The notes: generated by a model not told the origin, from the letters alone. DNA of 64,000 nucleotides from an uncultured Lentisphaerota bacterium (GCA_903896925.1 CAITZM010000119.1:1-64000), one strand, 5' to 3'. Positions 1 to 9,849 are shown, counted from the stretch's first letter. Translations and numbers: made by a program.

Positions 1-626
1 GCGGCGAGCAGCGCCTCGCGGTCGTCGGGCGTCCAGTTGTGCAGCGCCGCGCCACAGGGCGGCGTCGGCGAGCGGATGCCGTACGGGTAGGCGGTCAGGT
101 CGATGTTCTCGAAGGCGAACCGCGGCCGGGCGCCGAGCGCGTCGCGCAGCGCGAGCTCCACCGCGCCGGCCGGCAGCGCCAGGGCGGGCGGTCCGGGGAA
201 AAACGTGACGTGGAAGCGGACGCGCTCATAGCGGGGGTCGGTGCTGTGGCCGTGCGCCTGCCAGTCCGCGGGATGGATGTGGATCTCGACATCGCCGGTG
301 ACGCGGCGGCGTTCCGGCCCGAGGCGGAGCGCAGCGCCGAGAAAATCCGGGCCGGCCTCGAGGTTCCAGACGCCGGGGCTTTCGACCTCGGCGCGCTCGC
401 CCTGGGAGGTGACCAACGCCGGTGGGCGCAGTTCGTCATCGGCCCAGACGCATTGCAGGTGGCGCTCGGAAAAATGTTGCTCGGGGCGCAGCGGCGGCCG
501 TTCGCGGACATGGCCCGCGCTGGGGAGGCCGGGATAGGCCGAGGCGCGCGGGAAGCAGGTTTCGACGCCGACGGGGGCTGGTGCCGGGCCGGGCGGCCGG
601 GCGCGATTCTGCGTTTTTGCGGGCAT
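1..626 (-). CDS. DUF2851 family protein (N-terminal part, cut by window edge)
   Basis: An open frame runs from an ATG at 626 leftward to position 1 with no stop, so about 208 N-terminal residues are visible. The protein contains RPPLRPEQHFSERHLQCVW near residue 45, then SPGVWNLEAGPDFLGAALRL and GDVEIHIHPADWQAHGH. This order (WNLEAGPDF, then GDVEIH, then W..HGH) is characteristic of the DUF2851 family, whose biochemical role is not established. It is transcribed divergently from the protease at 765, with a 138-bp shared upstream region. There is no signal peptide, so it is probably cytoplasmic. The family is normally about 400 residues or more, so roughly half is missing beyond the window. Confidence 0.85.
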   Translation of the reverse strand, partial: MPAKTQNRARPPGPAPAPVGVETCFPRASAYPGLPSAGHVRERPPLRPEQHFSERHLQCVWADDELRPPALVTSQGERAEVESPGVWNLEAGPDFLGAALRLGPERRRVTGDVEIHIHPADWQAHGHSTDPRYERVRFHVTFFPGPPALALPAGAVELALRDALGARPRFAFENIDLTAYPYGIRSPTPPCGAALHNWTPDDREALLA

Positions 627-681
627 GACGTTCCTCCTTGGCTTGGCAGGCGGCCGGCCTTGTCCGGCCGCTCTTCGTTCC

Positions 682-709
682 TTGACTCCGCAGCTTTCAC
701 TCCCATAAT
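682..709 (+). promoter_or_regulatory. putative sigma70-type promoter for the HtrA-like gene
   Basis: TTGACT at 682-687 is followed after 16 bases by CATAAT at 704-709. This would give a 5' leader of about 50 bases before the protease start at 765. It lies in the divergent region shared with the DUF2851 gene. The prediction rests on sequence match only. Confidence 0.4.
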
Positions 710-764
710 ACCCCTCCCGTGTTGCATTGGAATACGAAATATTTTTGAACGTTGCGTGAAAATT

Positions 765-2144
765 ATGGTCCAAACCGCCCATAGGTGGAGCCGGCGGCTC
801 CGTGTTCTTTGGCTGTTGGCTGTGTGTGCGGCGCTGCCGGCCTGGCCGGCGGTGAACCGGCGCACGCCCGTGGTCGTCGCGGTGGAGAAGGCGCTGCCGA
901 CGGTCGTCAACATCGGCACGGAAAAACTGATCAAGGTGCAGCACGCGGACCCCCTGCAGCAGTTCCGCGGGCAGATGCTCGACGAGTTCTTTCACCAGTT
1001 TTTCCAGCAGCAGATGCAGCCGGAATACCGGCTGAGCCATTCGCTGGGCTCGGGCGTGATCATCGACCCGCTCGGCTACATCCTGACCAACTTCCACGTG
1101 ATCGAGCGCGCGTCGAAGATCCAGGTGACGCTGGCCGACGGCCGCGCGTTCCCGGCCGCGTTCCTGGCGGGCGACCCGGTCAACGACATCGCGCTGGTGA
1201 AGATCGAGGCCCCGGCGCCGCTGACCGCCGTGGAGTTCGCGACCGACGAGGACACGTTGCTGGGCGAGACGGTGATCACGCTGGGCAACCCGTTCGGGCT
1301 GGGCCACTCGGTGACGGTCGGCGTGCTCTCGGCGAAGGACCGCGAGGCGCGCTACGGCGGCAAGGTCCTCTACAAGGACATCCTGCAGACCGACGCCGCG
1401 GTGAATCCCGGCAGCTCCGGCGGGCCGCTGCTGAATCTAGACGGGCAGCTGATCGGGCTGAACGTGGCGATCTACCAGGAGGCCCAGAACATCGGCTTCG
1501 CCGTGCCGATCAAGCGGATGCGCGAGCTGCTCGCGCAGTGGCTCGCGCCGCGGCTGCTGAAGAAGGCGACGCTCGGCTTCGAGGTGGCGGCCCCCAACGG
1601 CAAGCTGGTCGTCACCCAGGTTGCGCCGGACCGCCCGCTGCCGCGGGGCGCGGTGGCCAAGGGCGACGAAATTGTGGCGGTCAACCGCAACCCGGTGGCC
1701 ACGCTGCTCGACTACGAGCGGGCGCTGCTGCCGCTGCGGCCGACGCACTACGCGCCGATCGGCGTGGTGCACGGCGGGCAGACGAACGAGGTCGTCGCCC
1801 AGCTGCTCGCGCTGCCGAAGCCCGACGGCGTCCGGCTGGCGCAGGACCGGCTGGGCCTGGACTTGAAGCCGTTTGCGGAGATCAAGGGCTCGGCGACGCT
1901 GGCGCGGCAGGGCATCGCCATCGCCGCGGTGACCGCCGGCGGCGTGGCGGCGCGGGCCGGGCTGATGCCGGGCCTGATCGTCACGCGCATCAATGGCCGG
2001 GACGTGGCGACGCTCGATGACGTGGGCGTGGCCCTGGAGCCCGTGCACGCCGGGGCGCCGGTGACCCTCGTGCTCGTCAGCCTGCGCGAGCAGCAGGGCG
2101 CGCTGATTGCGCAGAGCGCGCAGGCCAGCCTGAAAGCGGAATGA
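765..2144 (+). CDS. HtrA/DegP-like secreted serine protease with PDZ domains
   Basis: A 459-aa trypsin-like protease of the S1C (HtrA/Deg) family, expected to degrade or chaperone misfolded envelope proteins. A basic N-terminus and hydrophobic stretch (residues 10-29) form a signal peptide. The catalytic triad is visible as H111 (TNFHVIE), D141 (NDIALVK) and S218 (NPGSSGGPL). Two PDZ-like regions follow, at about 255-345 and 355-445 (for example GLMPGLIVTRINGRDV). The ATG at 765 is chosen because it places the signal peptide at the N-terminus; the same frame stays open upstream but crosses the divergent gene. The stop is 25 bp before the ABC ATPase start, which suggests co-transcription. Confidence 0.93.
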   Translation: MVQTAHRWSRRLRVLWLLAVCAALPAWPAVNRRTPVVVAVEKALPTVVNIGTEKLIKVQHADPLQQFRGQMLDEFFHQFFQQQMQPEYRLSHSLGSGVIIDPLGYILTNFHVIERASKIQVTLADGRAFPAAFLAGDPVNDIALVKIEAPAPLTAVEFATDEDTLLGETVITLGNPFGLGHSVTVGVLSAKDREARYGGKVLYKDILQTDAAVNPGSSGGPLLNLDGQLIGLNVAIYQEAQNIGFAVPIKRMRELLAQWLAPRLLKKATLGFEVAAPNGKLVVTQVAPDRPLPRGAVAKGDEIVAVNRNPVATLLDYERALLPLRPTHYAPIGVVHGGQTNEVVAQLLALPKPDGVRLAQDRLGLDLKPFAEIKGSATLARQGIAIAAVTAGGVAARAGLMPGLIVTRINGRDVATLDDVGVALEPVHAGAPVTLVLVSLREQQGALIAQSAQASLKAE

Positions 2145-2169
2145 TTTTGGACCGAAGAAGGAGTCTGGC

Positions 2170-3117
2170 ATGGACAATATGATTGAGGTGAAAAACCTGA
2201 CGAAGCGCTTCGCCGGTTGCGCGGCGGTGAACGACGTCTCGTTCACGGTCGCCAAGGGCGAGATCGTCGGCTTTCTCGGACCGAACGGCGCCGGCAAGTC
2301 GACGACGATGCGCATCCTGGCGTGCTACCTGCCGGCGTCGAGCGGCGAGGCCAAGGTCGCCGGCTTCGACGTCTTCCGGCATTCGCTGGAGGTGCGGCGG
2401 CGCATCGGCTATCTGCCGGAGAGCACGCCGCTCTATCCCGAGATGCGCGTGGACGAGTACCTGAGCTACCGCGCCGCGCTCAAGGGCGTCGGCAGCCGGC
2501 GGCGGCGCGCGCGCGTGAACGAGGTCAAGGAGCTGTGCGGCCTGACGGACGTCGGCCGGCGGATCGTCGGCCAGCTCTCCAAGGGCTACCGCCAGCGCGT
2601 GGGCATGGCCGATGCGCTGGTGCACGACCCGGAACTGGTCATCCTCGACGAGCCGACGATCGGCCTCGACCCGAACCAGATCCGGCAGGTGCGCGACGTG
2701 ATCCGCAACCTCTCGCCGAAGCACACGGTGCTGCTGTCCACGCACATCCTGCCGGAGGTCGAGATGACCTGCCAGCGCGTGCTGATCATCAACCGCGGCC
2801 GGATCGTGGCCTCGGATTCGCCGGAAAAGCTGCGGGCGCGGCTGCAGGGCGGGCGCGAGGTCATCGCCGAGCTGCGCGGCGACAAGGGCGTGGTGGCCCA
2901 GAAGCTCTATCAATTGCCGGGCGTCACGAGCGTGACGGCGGAGGAGGCTGACGGCTGGACGCGGTTCCGCATCGAGTGCGGCACCGAGGACATCCGCCCG
3001 CTGGTGTTCGAGGCGGCCGCGCGCGACGGCTGGACGCTGCGCGAGCTGCGGCAGGAAAAGCAGAGCCTCGAGGACATCTTCGTGGCGCTGACCCGTACGG
3101 AACAGGAGAGCACATGA
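2170..3117 (+). CDS. ABC-2 type transporter ATPase (GldA-like)
   Basis: A 315-aa ATPase. Walker A is GPNGAGKST (37-45), the signature is LSKGYRQR (136-143), and Walker B is LVILDE (156-161) followed by PTIGLDP. A C-terminal extension of about 90 residues is typical of the NodI/GldA-type subfamily. AGGAG lies before the ATG at 2170; a second in-frame ATG is at 2179. It energises the permease encoded next, whose start codon overlaps this stop (ATGA at 3114-3117). Together with the GldG-like and DUF4340 genes it forms a module common in PVC and Bacteroidota genomes. The GldA name is by analogy, because the motility genes that would confirm gliding are not visible. Confidence 0.93.
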   Translation: MDNMIEVKNLTKRFAGCAAVNDVSFTVAKGEIVGFLGPNGAGKSTTMRILACYLPASSGEAKVAGFDVFRHSLEVRRRIGYLPESTPLYPEMRVDEYLSYRAALKGVGSRRRRARVNEVKELCGLTDVGRRIVGQLSKGYRQRVGMADALVHDPELVILDEPTIGLDPNQIRQVRDVIRNLSPKHTVLLSTHILPEVEMTCQRVLIINRGRIVASDSPEKLRARLQGGREVIAELRGDKGVVAQKLYQLPGVTSVTAEEADGWTRFRIECGTEDIRPLVFEAAARDGWTLRELRQEKQSLEDIFVALTRTEQEST

Positions 3118-3863
3118 GCGTATTCTTGACCTTGTGGCGCCGGGAGCTGGCGGCCTACTTCCTCTCGCCGATCGCCTATGCCTTCATGATCTTCTTCCTC
3201 CTGATCATGGGCCTGAACTTCTACGGCGTGGTCCAGGCCCTGGCCGACGGCGGCGGCAACATCCAGGTGATGCAGGCGTTCTTCACCTGGATCTTCTTCT
3301 GGATACCCATGCTGGTGGTGGGGCCGCTGATGACGATGCGGCTCTTCGCCGAGGAAAAACGCAGCGGCACCATCGAGATGCTGATGACCGCCCCGGTGTC
3401 GGACACCGCCGTGGTGCTGGCCAAGTACTTCGGCGCCCTGGCCTTCTTCATCATCACCTGGCTGCCCACGCTGGCCTATGTCGCCATCCTCAAGCTGTGC
3501 GGCGCCGGGAGCGCGGCCATCGACTACGGCTCCATCCTGTCCGGCTACCTGTGCACGGTGCTGGTCGGCGCCTTTTACCTGGCGATCGGCCTGTTCTGCT
3601 CGGCCACGACCAAGAACCAGATCATCGCCCTGATGATGGGTTTTGTCCTCGTGTGCGGCGTCTTCTTCAGCGGCATCATCTTCGCCTTCATCACGCGCGA
3701 TGCCTCCGTCCGCGAGGTGGCGCTGCTGTTCTGCTCGGTGCAACACATGATGGAATTCGCGCGCGGCGCGGTGGATTCCCGGCCGGTGGTGTTCTATGTC
3801 AGCGGCGCCGCGCTGATGCTCTTCGCCACGGTCAAACTCGTCGAAGCGCGCAAGTGGAAATGA
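3114..3863 (+). CDS. ABC-2 type permease (GldF-like)
   Basis: A 249-aa integral membrane protein with about six hydrophobic segments, beginning MSVFLTLWRRELAAYFLSPI, the usual start of single-gene ABC-2 permeases. The motif EEKRSGTIEMLMTAPVSD between the second and third segments is the conserved cytoplasmic loop of this family. The ATG at 3114 overlaps the ATPase stop by four bases, so translation is probably coupled. It is the membrane partner of the ATPase at 2170; the substrate is unknown. Confidence 0.93.
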   Translation: MSVFLTLWRRELAAYFLSPIAYAFMIFFLLIMGLNFYGVVQALADGGGNIQVMQAFFTWIFFWIPMLVVGPLMTMRLFAEEKRSGTIEMLMTAPVSDTAVVLAKYFGALAFFIITWLPTLAYVAILKLCGAGSAAIDYGSILSGYLCTVLVGAFYLAIGLFCSATTKNQIIALMMGFVLVCGVFFSGIIFAFITRDASVREVALLFCSVQHMMEFARGAVDSRPVVFYVSGAALMLFATVKLVEARKWK

Positions 3864-3873
3864 GGAAAGAACC

Positions 3874-5460
3874 ATGACGGACCCCAAAACTTCCCCCGCC
3901 CCGGAACAGGCTGCCCCCGGCCAGGAAAAAGGCGCGGACGCCGCGGCCCAGGCCTGGAACACCGGCGCGCCGGACAGCGAGAAATTCACGCAGCAGAGCC
4001 GCAAGCTGAAGCTCGCCATCACCTTCAACACCGGCGTCGCGCTGGTGCTGGCGGCGGCGATCTTCGGCATGGTCAACTACGTGAGCTTCCGCAACTACGC
4101 GCGCCACGACTTCAGCCGGACGAAGCTCTACCAGCTCTCCGACAAGACCACCGGCCTGCTCAAGAGCCTGACGAATTCGGTCGAGGTCACCGTCTTCCTG
4201 GAGCCCAACCGGGACGCCGCCTCGGCCGAGGTCTTCGAGGACGTGGACAACCTGCTGAAGGAATACCAGGAGGCGGCCCCCACGGTGCATGTGAAGAAGA
4301 TCGACCCGAACCGCGACGTGGCGCTGGCGGAGCTGTTCGCGAAAAAGTACCAGCCCAGCGGCTTCGGGGTGATGTTCGACACGGGCGGCCGGACCAAGTA
4401 TGTGCTGGCCGAGGAGCTCGTCGAGATGGACTACTCCGCGGCGCAGATGGGCGGCCCCCCGCGCAAGATCGGCTTCAAGGGCGAGCAGGCGTTCTCCTCG
4501 GCGCTCCAGAACATCACGCAGGCGAAGACGCCCACGGTCTACTTCCTGCAGGGCCACGGCGAGCACGACCCCGACGGGTATGACCGCACCAAGGGCTACG
4601 CCAACCTCGCGCACGAGATCAAGCGCGACAACGTCACGGTCAAAAAGCTGACGCTCGGCGAGCAGAAGGCGATCCCGGCGGACTGCGACGCGCTCATCGT
4701 CGCCGGGCCGCAGAAGCGGCTCGCCCCGCTGGAGGTCGAGCAGGTGCGGCAGTTCCTCGCCAAGAACGGCCGCGCGCTGTTCCTGCTGGACTCGCTCACC
4801 GAGACCGGGCTGGCGCCGCTGCTCAAGGAGTGGGGCGTGCAGGTCGGCGACGACGTGGTCGTGGACCCGTCGCGCACGATGAGCGGCAACGAGCTGTTTG
4901 TGACGCAGTACGAGCCGCACCCGATCACCGCCAAGCTGGCCGGCGTCTCGTCCATCCTCTACCTGCCGCGTTCGGTCAGCGCGGTCGAGGAGGCCGCGCC
5001 CGGCCCGGATGCCGCGCCCGACCGGCCGCGCGCGACGACGCTGATCAAGTGCACCGCCGCGGGCTGGGGCGAGACGACCCCGGACCAGAACCCGGTGCGC
5101 TACGACCCCGGCGTGGACCACAAGGGCCCGCTCGGCGTCGCGGCCGCCGTGGAAAAGGGCAGCGCGCCCGGCGCGCTCGACACGCAGATCAAGCCGGTGC
5201 GGCTTGTCGTCATCGGCGATTCCACGTTCCTCGCCAACAGCACGCTCGGCACGGGCGGCGGCGTGGACCTGTTCCAGAGTGCCCTGAACTGGCTGCTCGA
5301 CCGCAAGGAGTTGATGGCCATCGCGCCCAAGGCGGTCGCGGAATACCGGCTCGTGGTGGAGGCCGGGCAGCTGCGCCTGCTCGGCTGGTTGGTGATTGGC
5401 GGTCTGCCGGCGTTGATCGCCGCGTTGGGCATCGTAGTCTGGCTGCGGAGGAGAGCTTGA
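3874..5460 (+). CDS. GldG-like ABC transporter auxiliary protein
   Basis: A 528-aa protein with a proline/alanine-rich cytoplasmic N-tail (1-45), one membrane segment (about 48-68), a large periplasmic region, and a C-terminal membrane segment (LLGWLVIGGLPALIAALGIV) followed by LRRRA. The region after the first segment (DFSRTKLYQLSDKTTGLLKS) and the later VYFLQGHGEHD and LFLLDS match the GldG-type family, which has a Rossmann-like extracytoplasmic domain and always accompanies ABC-2 permeases. It starts 10 bp after the permease stop with AGGAAAG upstream. Its mechanistic role is unknown in most lineages. Confidence 0.88.
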   Translation: MTDPKTSPAPEQAAPGQEKGADAAAQAWNTGAPDSEKFTQQSRKLKLAITFNTGVALVLAAAIFGMVNYVSFRNYARHDFSRTKLYQLSDKTTGLLKSLTNSVEVTVFLEPNRDAASAEVFEDVDNLLKEYQEAAPTVHVKKIDPNRDVALAELFAKKYQPSGFGVMFDTGGRTKYVLAEELVEMDYSAAQMGGPPRKIGFKGEQAFSSALQNITQAKTPTVYFLQGHGEHDPDGYDRTKGYANLAHEIKRDNVTVKKLTLGEQKAIPADCDALIVAGPQKRLAPLEVEQVRQFLAKNGRALFLLDSLTETGLAPLLKEWGVQVGDDVVVDPSRTMSGNELFVTQYEPHPITAKLAGVSSILYLPRSVSAVEEAAPGPDAAPDRPRATTLIKCTAAGWGETTPDQNPVRYDPGVDHKGPLGVAAAVEKGSAPGALDTQIKPVRLVVIGDSTFLANSTLGTGGGVDLFQSALNWLLDRKELMAIAPKAVAEYRLVVEAGQLRLLGWLVIGGLPALIAALGIVVWLRRRA

Positions 5461-5461
5461 A

Positions 5462-7357
5462 ATGAATCCACGTACCACGGTTTTGCTGCTGCTCGTCGCC
5501 CTCGGCATGGGTAGCTGGATCTTCCTCGTCGAGCGCAAGGGCGAGACGACGAAGCAGCGCGAGGAAGCCGCCCGCAAGGCGCTGCGGATCGAACAGGCCC
5601 GCGTCACCGGCTTCACGTTCACGGCGGGCACAAACCTGTCGGTCACCTGCGCGAAGCAGAACGACAAGTGGCGCCTCACTGCGCCGGTCGCCGCGCGTGC
5701 CGATGCCGGCGCCGTGGACCGCCTGCTTGGCGGGCTCGCCGACATGAAGCGCGGCGAGGTCATCACGGAACAGGACCGCGCGCAGCGCAAGACCCAGCTG
5801 GCCGAGTACGGGCTGGAAACGCCGCGCTGCAGCGTCGCGCTCGACCTCGGCGGGCGCAAGCAGACGGTGCTCTTCGGGCGCCATGCGCCGGTGGGCGGCG
5901 CGCTCTACCTCAAGGACGCCGCCCGTGGCGAGGTCATCGCGACCGACGCCACCGTGACCAACACCTTCCCGGCGAATGTCGTCGCGCTGCGGGACCGCGC
6001 GCTGCTGTCCGGCACCGCCTTTGACGTCAAGCGGCTCGACCTGCGCGGCGGCGGCCGGCTGGTCCAGCTCGCGAAGAACGAGAAGGGCGACTGGCAGATG
6101 CAGCAGCCGCTCGTCGCGCGCGCCGACCGCGCCGCGGTGCAGGGCGTGCTCGACGCCATCTTCGAGTGGAAGGTGGCCGACTTCGCCGCCGACGGCGTCG
6201 CCGACTTCTCGCTCTACGGCCTCGACGAGAACGCCGTCAAGGTGACCCTCAACGCCGGCGACAAGGCCGACGAGCAGGTGCTGCTCGTCGGCAAGCAGGC
6301 CGGCACGAATGCGGCGCAGGTGTTCGCCTGCACGCCGCCGGAGAAGTCCGTCTATGCCGTCAGCACCGACGCGCTCGCCAAGGTGCACAGCCAGATCAAC
6401 GACCTGCGCGACCGGCGCCTGTTTACGCTCTCCGGCTATGACATCGCCGCCATCCGCGTGCAGCAGGGCGAGAAGAAGCTGGAGCTGAAGAAGGATGCCC
6501 AGGGCGAGTGGAGCATCACGCAGCCGCGCCCGGCCAAGGCCGACGGCGCGCGCGTGCAGGATTTCGTCACGCAGCTGACCGGCGTGAAGATCGAGGACTT
6601 CCTCGACCAGAGCGCCCCGAATCCCGGCGCGCTCGGGCTGGCCGAGCCGGCGTGGCGCGTCACCCTGCTGAAGGCCGGCGCCGCCGGCGCGACCAACGCG
6701 CCGGCCAAGGCCGTGCCGGGCGAGGAGTCGCAGACGCTGCTCGTCAGCATCCAGCCGCGGCCGGCCGGCCGCGTCGCCGCCCGCATGGAGCACGAGGCCA
6801 CGCCCTATGAGATCCCCGCGGCGGCCCTCACCAACCTGACCGCCGAGCCGCTGGCCTTCCGCAGCCGCGACATCCTCCTGCTGAACTCCGGCGACGTGCT
6901 CAAGCTGGCGCTCGTCCGCGGCGGCGCCACGCAGGTGGTCGAGCGCGCGGCGGCCACCAACGACTTCGCGGTCGTCGCGCCGGCCAAGGGCCCGGCGGAC
7001 CGCGCGCTGGTCGCCGACGTGCTCAGCACCTTCTGCTTCCTGCGCGCACAGCGCCTCGTTTCGGCCGACGAGAAGGAGCTCGGGAAATACGGCCTCGTGG
7101 AACCGGCGCAGTCGCTGACGCTGTCCCTCAAGGGCGACGCCAGCCTGTCCAAGACCGTGCTCATCGGCGGCGCCACCGACGGCGGCCGCTACGCGATGAT
7201 CCGCGGGCAGGACCTGGTTTTCGTGCTCGAAGAAGCGTCCGCGCTGCTGCTGGCCAAAGACTGGCTCAAACCGACGGCGCCGCCGCCGGCGCCGGCCACC
7301 AACGAGACCCCGCGTGCCCAAACGAACCTCAACGCCGCCGCCGGAGCGCAGCCCTAA
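5462..7357 (+). CDS. DUF4340 domain-containing protein
   Basis: A 631-aa protein with one N-terminal membrane anchor (TTVLLLLVALGMGSWIFLVE, residues 5-24) and an extracytoplasmic remainder. Repeated blocks of the form W.(L/I)(T/Q)(A/Q)P...AD...V..L(L/V) (near residues 75, 225 and 370) are the DUF4340 repeat. The family regularly sits next to GldG-like genes, as here, where the start is 1 bp after the upstream stop. The biochemical role is unknown; position implies a periplasmic accessory of the transporter. The 3' end overlaps the next gene by 44 bp in a different frame. Confidence 0.85.
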   Translation: MNPRTTVLLLLVALGMGSWIFLVERKGETTKQREEAARKALRIEQARVTGFTFTAGTNLSVTCAKQNDKWRLTAPVAARADAGAVDRLLGGLADMKRGEVITEQDRAQRKTQLAEYGLETPRCSVALDLGGRKQTVLFGRHAPVGGALYLKDAARGEVIATDATVTNTFPANVVALRDRALLSGTAFDVKRLDLRGGGRLVQLAKNEKGDWQMQQPLVARADRAAVQGVLDAIFEWKVADFAADGVADFSLYGLDENAVKVTLNAGDKADEQVLLVGKQAGTNAAQVFACTPPEKSVYAVSTDALAKVHSQINDLRDRRLFTLSGYDIAAIRVQQGEKKLELKKDAQGEWSITQPRPAKADGARVQDFVTQLTGVKIEDFLDQSAPNPGALGLAEPAWRVTLLKAGAAGATNAPAKAVPGEESQTLLVSIQPRPAGRVAARMEHEATPYEIPAAALTNLTAEPLAFRSRDILLLNSGDVLKLALVRGGATQVVERAAATNDFAVVAPAKGPADRALVADVLSTFCFLRAQRLVSADEKELGKYGLVEPAQSLTLSLKGDASLSKTVLIGGATDGGRYAMIRGQDLVFVLEEASALLLAKDWLKPTAPPPAPATNETPRAQTNLNAAAGAQP

Positions 7358-9848
7358 CCGCTCGCTGGCCGGCCGTCTGTTCATGCTGCGCTGGCGGTGG
7401 CAGCGGTTCTGTGCGCACTGCGGCTGCCTGGTCCAGGCCGCCTGGTTCGCTTTCAAGTGGCTCACCATCCTGGCCGCGCTCGCCGTCGTCTGGCTCTGCG
7501 TCTGGGGCCTGCCGCGCCCCTGGCTCGACCGCGCGCTGGCCGAACTGGGCCGGCACGGCATCCAGCTCCAGGTGGGCCAGGCGCGGCTCGACCTCTTCAA
7601 CGGGGTGGCCCTGGAGGACGTGGAGCTGTTCGAGACGCCCGCGGCCAAGACGCCGCTGCTCGCCGCGCAGAAGGTCCGCGTCTTCCTCAATCCCGCCGAG
7701 TGGCGCGAGGGACGGCACGGCATCCGCTCCATCGGCATCGTCAACGGCCGCGCGTGCCTCGACCTGGGCTATCCGAACCTGCCGTACCCCGGCATGAGCA
7801 ACATCTACGCGCGCCTGCTGCTGACCGCGCGCGACGTGCGCCTGACCGAATGGACGTGCGAAGCCTTCGGCGCGCACTGGCACGGCCGCGGCCTCGCCCG
7901 CGAGGCGCTCACCGGCACCGCCGCCTCGCCCGAGCAGGTCGACCTCGCCGCCCTCCTCGCGCCGCTGCGCAAGGCGGAGCCGCCGTGGCTCAAGCCGCTG
8001 CTCGCCTACAGGGCCTCCGTGCGGCTGGGCGACGTGCCCGACTTTACGTTCGATTTCGACGTGCGCCGCGGCGCGCCGGAAAAAAACATCTACCACGCCG
8101 AGCTGCGCGGAGGCGCTGCAGAATATCGGGGCGTGCACTTTGCGCCGTGGCAGGTGGCCCTCGCGGTGACCGGCGCGCAGGTGAGCGCCTCGGCCGCCCT
8201 CGCGCAGGGTGCGCGGCGGCTGGCCGCGTCGGGCACGCTCGCGCTGGCGCCGCCGCGCGAAACGGCGGTCCAGCTGAACTGCGACCTGCCGGCGGACCAG
8301 GTGCTCGCCCTGCTGCCCGCCGACTGGCAGCGGACCTATACCAACAGCGGCATCCGGGTTCAGGGGAGCGCCAGCGGCGAGGTCGCCCTCGGCCCCGCGC
8401 CCTTGAGCAACCTGCTGGCGCACATCACGGGCAGCTGCCGGCTGCAAACCGTCGACATGACGGGCGTGCCGGTGCGTAGCCTTCGCCTGCAGTTCAACCG
8501 CCACGACGACGATGTGAACCTCACCCGGATTGCGGCGGAGGTGGGCACGGACCGCCAGCGCGGCCGGCTCGAAGGTGTGTTTGCCACCTCGCTCCAGACG
8601 AAGAAGTTCAACGCGCAGGCCCACACCACGTTCGACTTCAATGCGCTCGCCCCGGTCATCGGGGGCGGCGTCTCGAACCTGCTCGCGCTGATGCGCTTCG
8701 ACGAGCGGCCGCCGGAGTGCGAGGCCGGCGTGGATGGCGTGCTGACCAATCTCGGCGCGCTGGTCGTCACCGGCCGCGTCACCGCCACCCACTTCGCCTT
8801 CCGCAACGAGCCCGTCTCACTGGCCTCCTCGGCCTTCCGCTATGGCCAGGGCGTGCTCGACCTGCCCGACGCCGTCCTCGTGCGCGCGGATGGCCAGGCG
8901 CACGGCCGTGTGAAGTACAACTTCAATGAGAACTGGGTGGAGCTGGACGTCACCGGCAACGCGCCGCCGCATCCCATCGCGCACATGATCGCGCCGGGCT
9001 TTGAGCGCATCATGCGCAAGTTCGAGTTCCAAGGCCCCTTGCAGCTCGCCGTCCAGGGCCGCGTCTCGGTCGGCGAAACCCTGAAGGGGACCGACCTGCG
9101 CATCAGCGCAGAGGGCGAACGGCTCGGTTGGCAGAAAATTCTGGCCGATCATGCCAGCTTTGACATGGTGGCCCACGACGCGCACTTCACCTTCACCAAC
9201 GTCCACGGGCTTTTTTGCGGCGGGCCGTTTGCGGGCGCGGTGGACCTGAGCAACGTCGAATCCTCCACCAACTGCCGCTATACCGTCACCGCCGTCATCA
9301 CCAACGCCAACGCCACGCGCCTGGTCGAGATGGTGCATGCGCAGTTCCTCCCCGGCGCGCCGGCCAGCACCAACGCCGCGTTCAGCGGCGAACTCGCCGC
9401 GCAGGTGCAGCTCGCCGGCTGGCTCGACCCGTGGAAATCCATCGAGGGCACCGGCCAGGTCCATATCCTCAACGGCACGATCTTCCAGGTGCGCCTGTTC
9501 GGCGGCCTTTCCAAAATGCTGAGCAAGCTCCACCCCGGCCTCGGGTATCTCTCGCAAAGCGAATTCCTGATGCCGTTTGCCCTCGGCGAGGGCAAGCTCA
9601 AGACCGAGGGCATCAGCATCAAGGGCAGCGTCATCAGCCTCAAGGGGCACGGCGATTACCAGTTGGGCGGCGACCTGAACTTCCTGGCGCAGGTCCAGCT
9701 GCTGCGCAGCGGCATCCTCGCCGAGACCCTGCGCATCCTCACCTTCCCGGTGACCAAGCTGCTGGAGTTCAAGCTCATCGGTACCCTCGACGAGCCCCGC
9801 TGGCGCCCCGTCAACCTGCCCAAGGAACTGTTCCTGCAATTCGATTAA
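7314..9848 (+). CDS. AsmA/TamB-like envelope protein
   Basis: An 844-aa protein with a single membrane segment (about 45-67, FKWLTILAALAVVWLCVWGL) and a long beta-rich periplasmic region. The C-terminal portion (about 700-840) contains GTGQVHILNGTIFQVRLFGG and later GDYQLGGDLNFLAQVQLLR, the pattern of AsmA-like C-terminal domains that form lipid-transfer bridges. It overlaps the DUF4340 gene by 44 bp. An alternative in-frame ATG at 7383 would shorten the cytoplasmic tail by 23 residues and still overlap. The role in lipid transport is inferred from the family. Confidence 0.75.
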   Translation: MPKRTSTPPPERSPNRSLAGRLFMLRWRWQRFCAHCGCLVQAAWFAFKWLTILAALAVVWLCVWGLPRPWLDRALAELGRHGIQLQVGQARLDLFNGVALEDVELFETPAAKTPLLAAQKVRVFLNPAEWREGRHGIRSIGIVNGRACLDLGYPNLPYPGMSNIYARLLLTARDVRLTEWTCEAFGAHWHGRGLAREALTGTAASPEQVDLAALLAPLRKAEPPWLKPLLAYRASVRLGDVPDFTFDFDVRRGAPEKNIYHAELRGGAAEYRGVHFAPWQVALAVTGAQVSASAALAQGARRLAASGTLALAPPRETAVQLNCDLPADQVLALLPADWQRTYTNSGIRVQGSASGEVALGPAPLSNLLAHITGSCRLQTVDMTGVPVRSLRLQFNRHDDDVNLTRIAAEVGTDRQRGRLEGVFATSLQTKKFNAQAHTTFDFNALAPVIGGGVSNLLALMRFDERPPECEAGVDGVLTNLGALVVTGRVTATHFAFRNEPVSLASSAFRYGQGVLDLPDAVLVRADGQAHGRVKYNFNENWVELDVTGNAPPHPIAHMIAPGFERIMRKFEFQGPLQLAVQGRVSVGETLKGTDLRISAEGERLGWQKILADHASFDMVAHDAHFTFTNVHGLFCGGPFAGAVDLSNVESSTNCRYTVTAVITNANATRLVEMVHAQFLPGAPASTNAAFSGELAAQVQLAGWLDPWKSIEGTGQVHILNGTIFQVRLFGGLSKMLSKLHPGLGYLSQSEFLMPFALGEGKLKTEGISIKGSVISLKGHGDYQLGGDLNFLAQVQLLRSGILAETLRILTFPVTKLLEFKLIGTLDEPRWRPVNLPKELFLQFD

Positions 9849-9849
9849 C

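Noticed and set aside
39-764. Upstream in-frame extension of the HtrA-like gene
   Set aside because: It is antisense to the clear DUF2851 coding sequence, and the signal peptide begins after 765.
3832-7744. Very long open frames on the minus strand opposite the GldG-like and DUF4340 genes
   Set aside because: They are high-GC antisense shadows rich in Arg and Ala with no domain motifs, opposite well-supported genes. The same holds for 56129-58222 minus and 34840-36960 plus.
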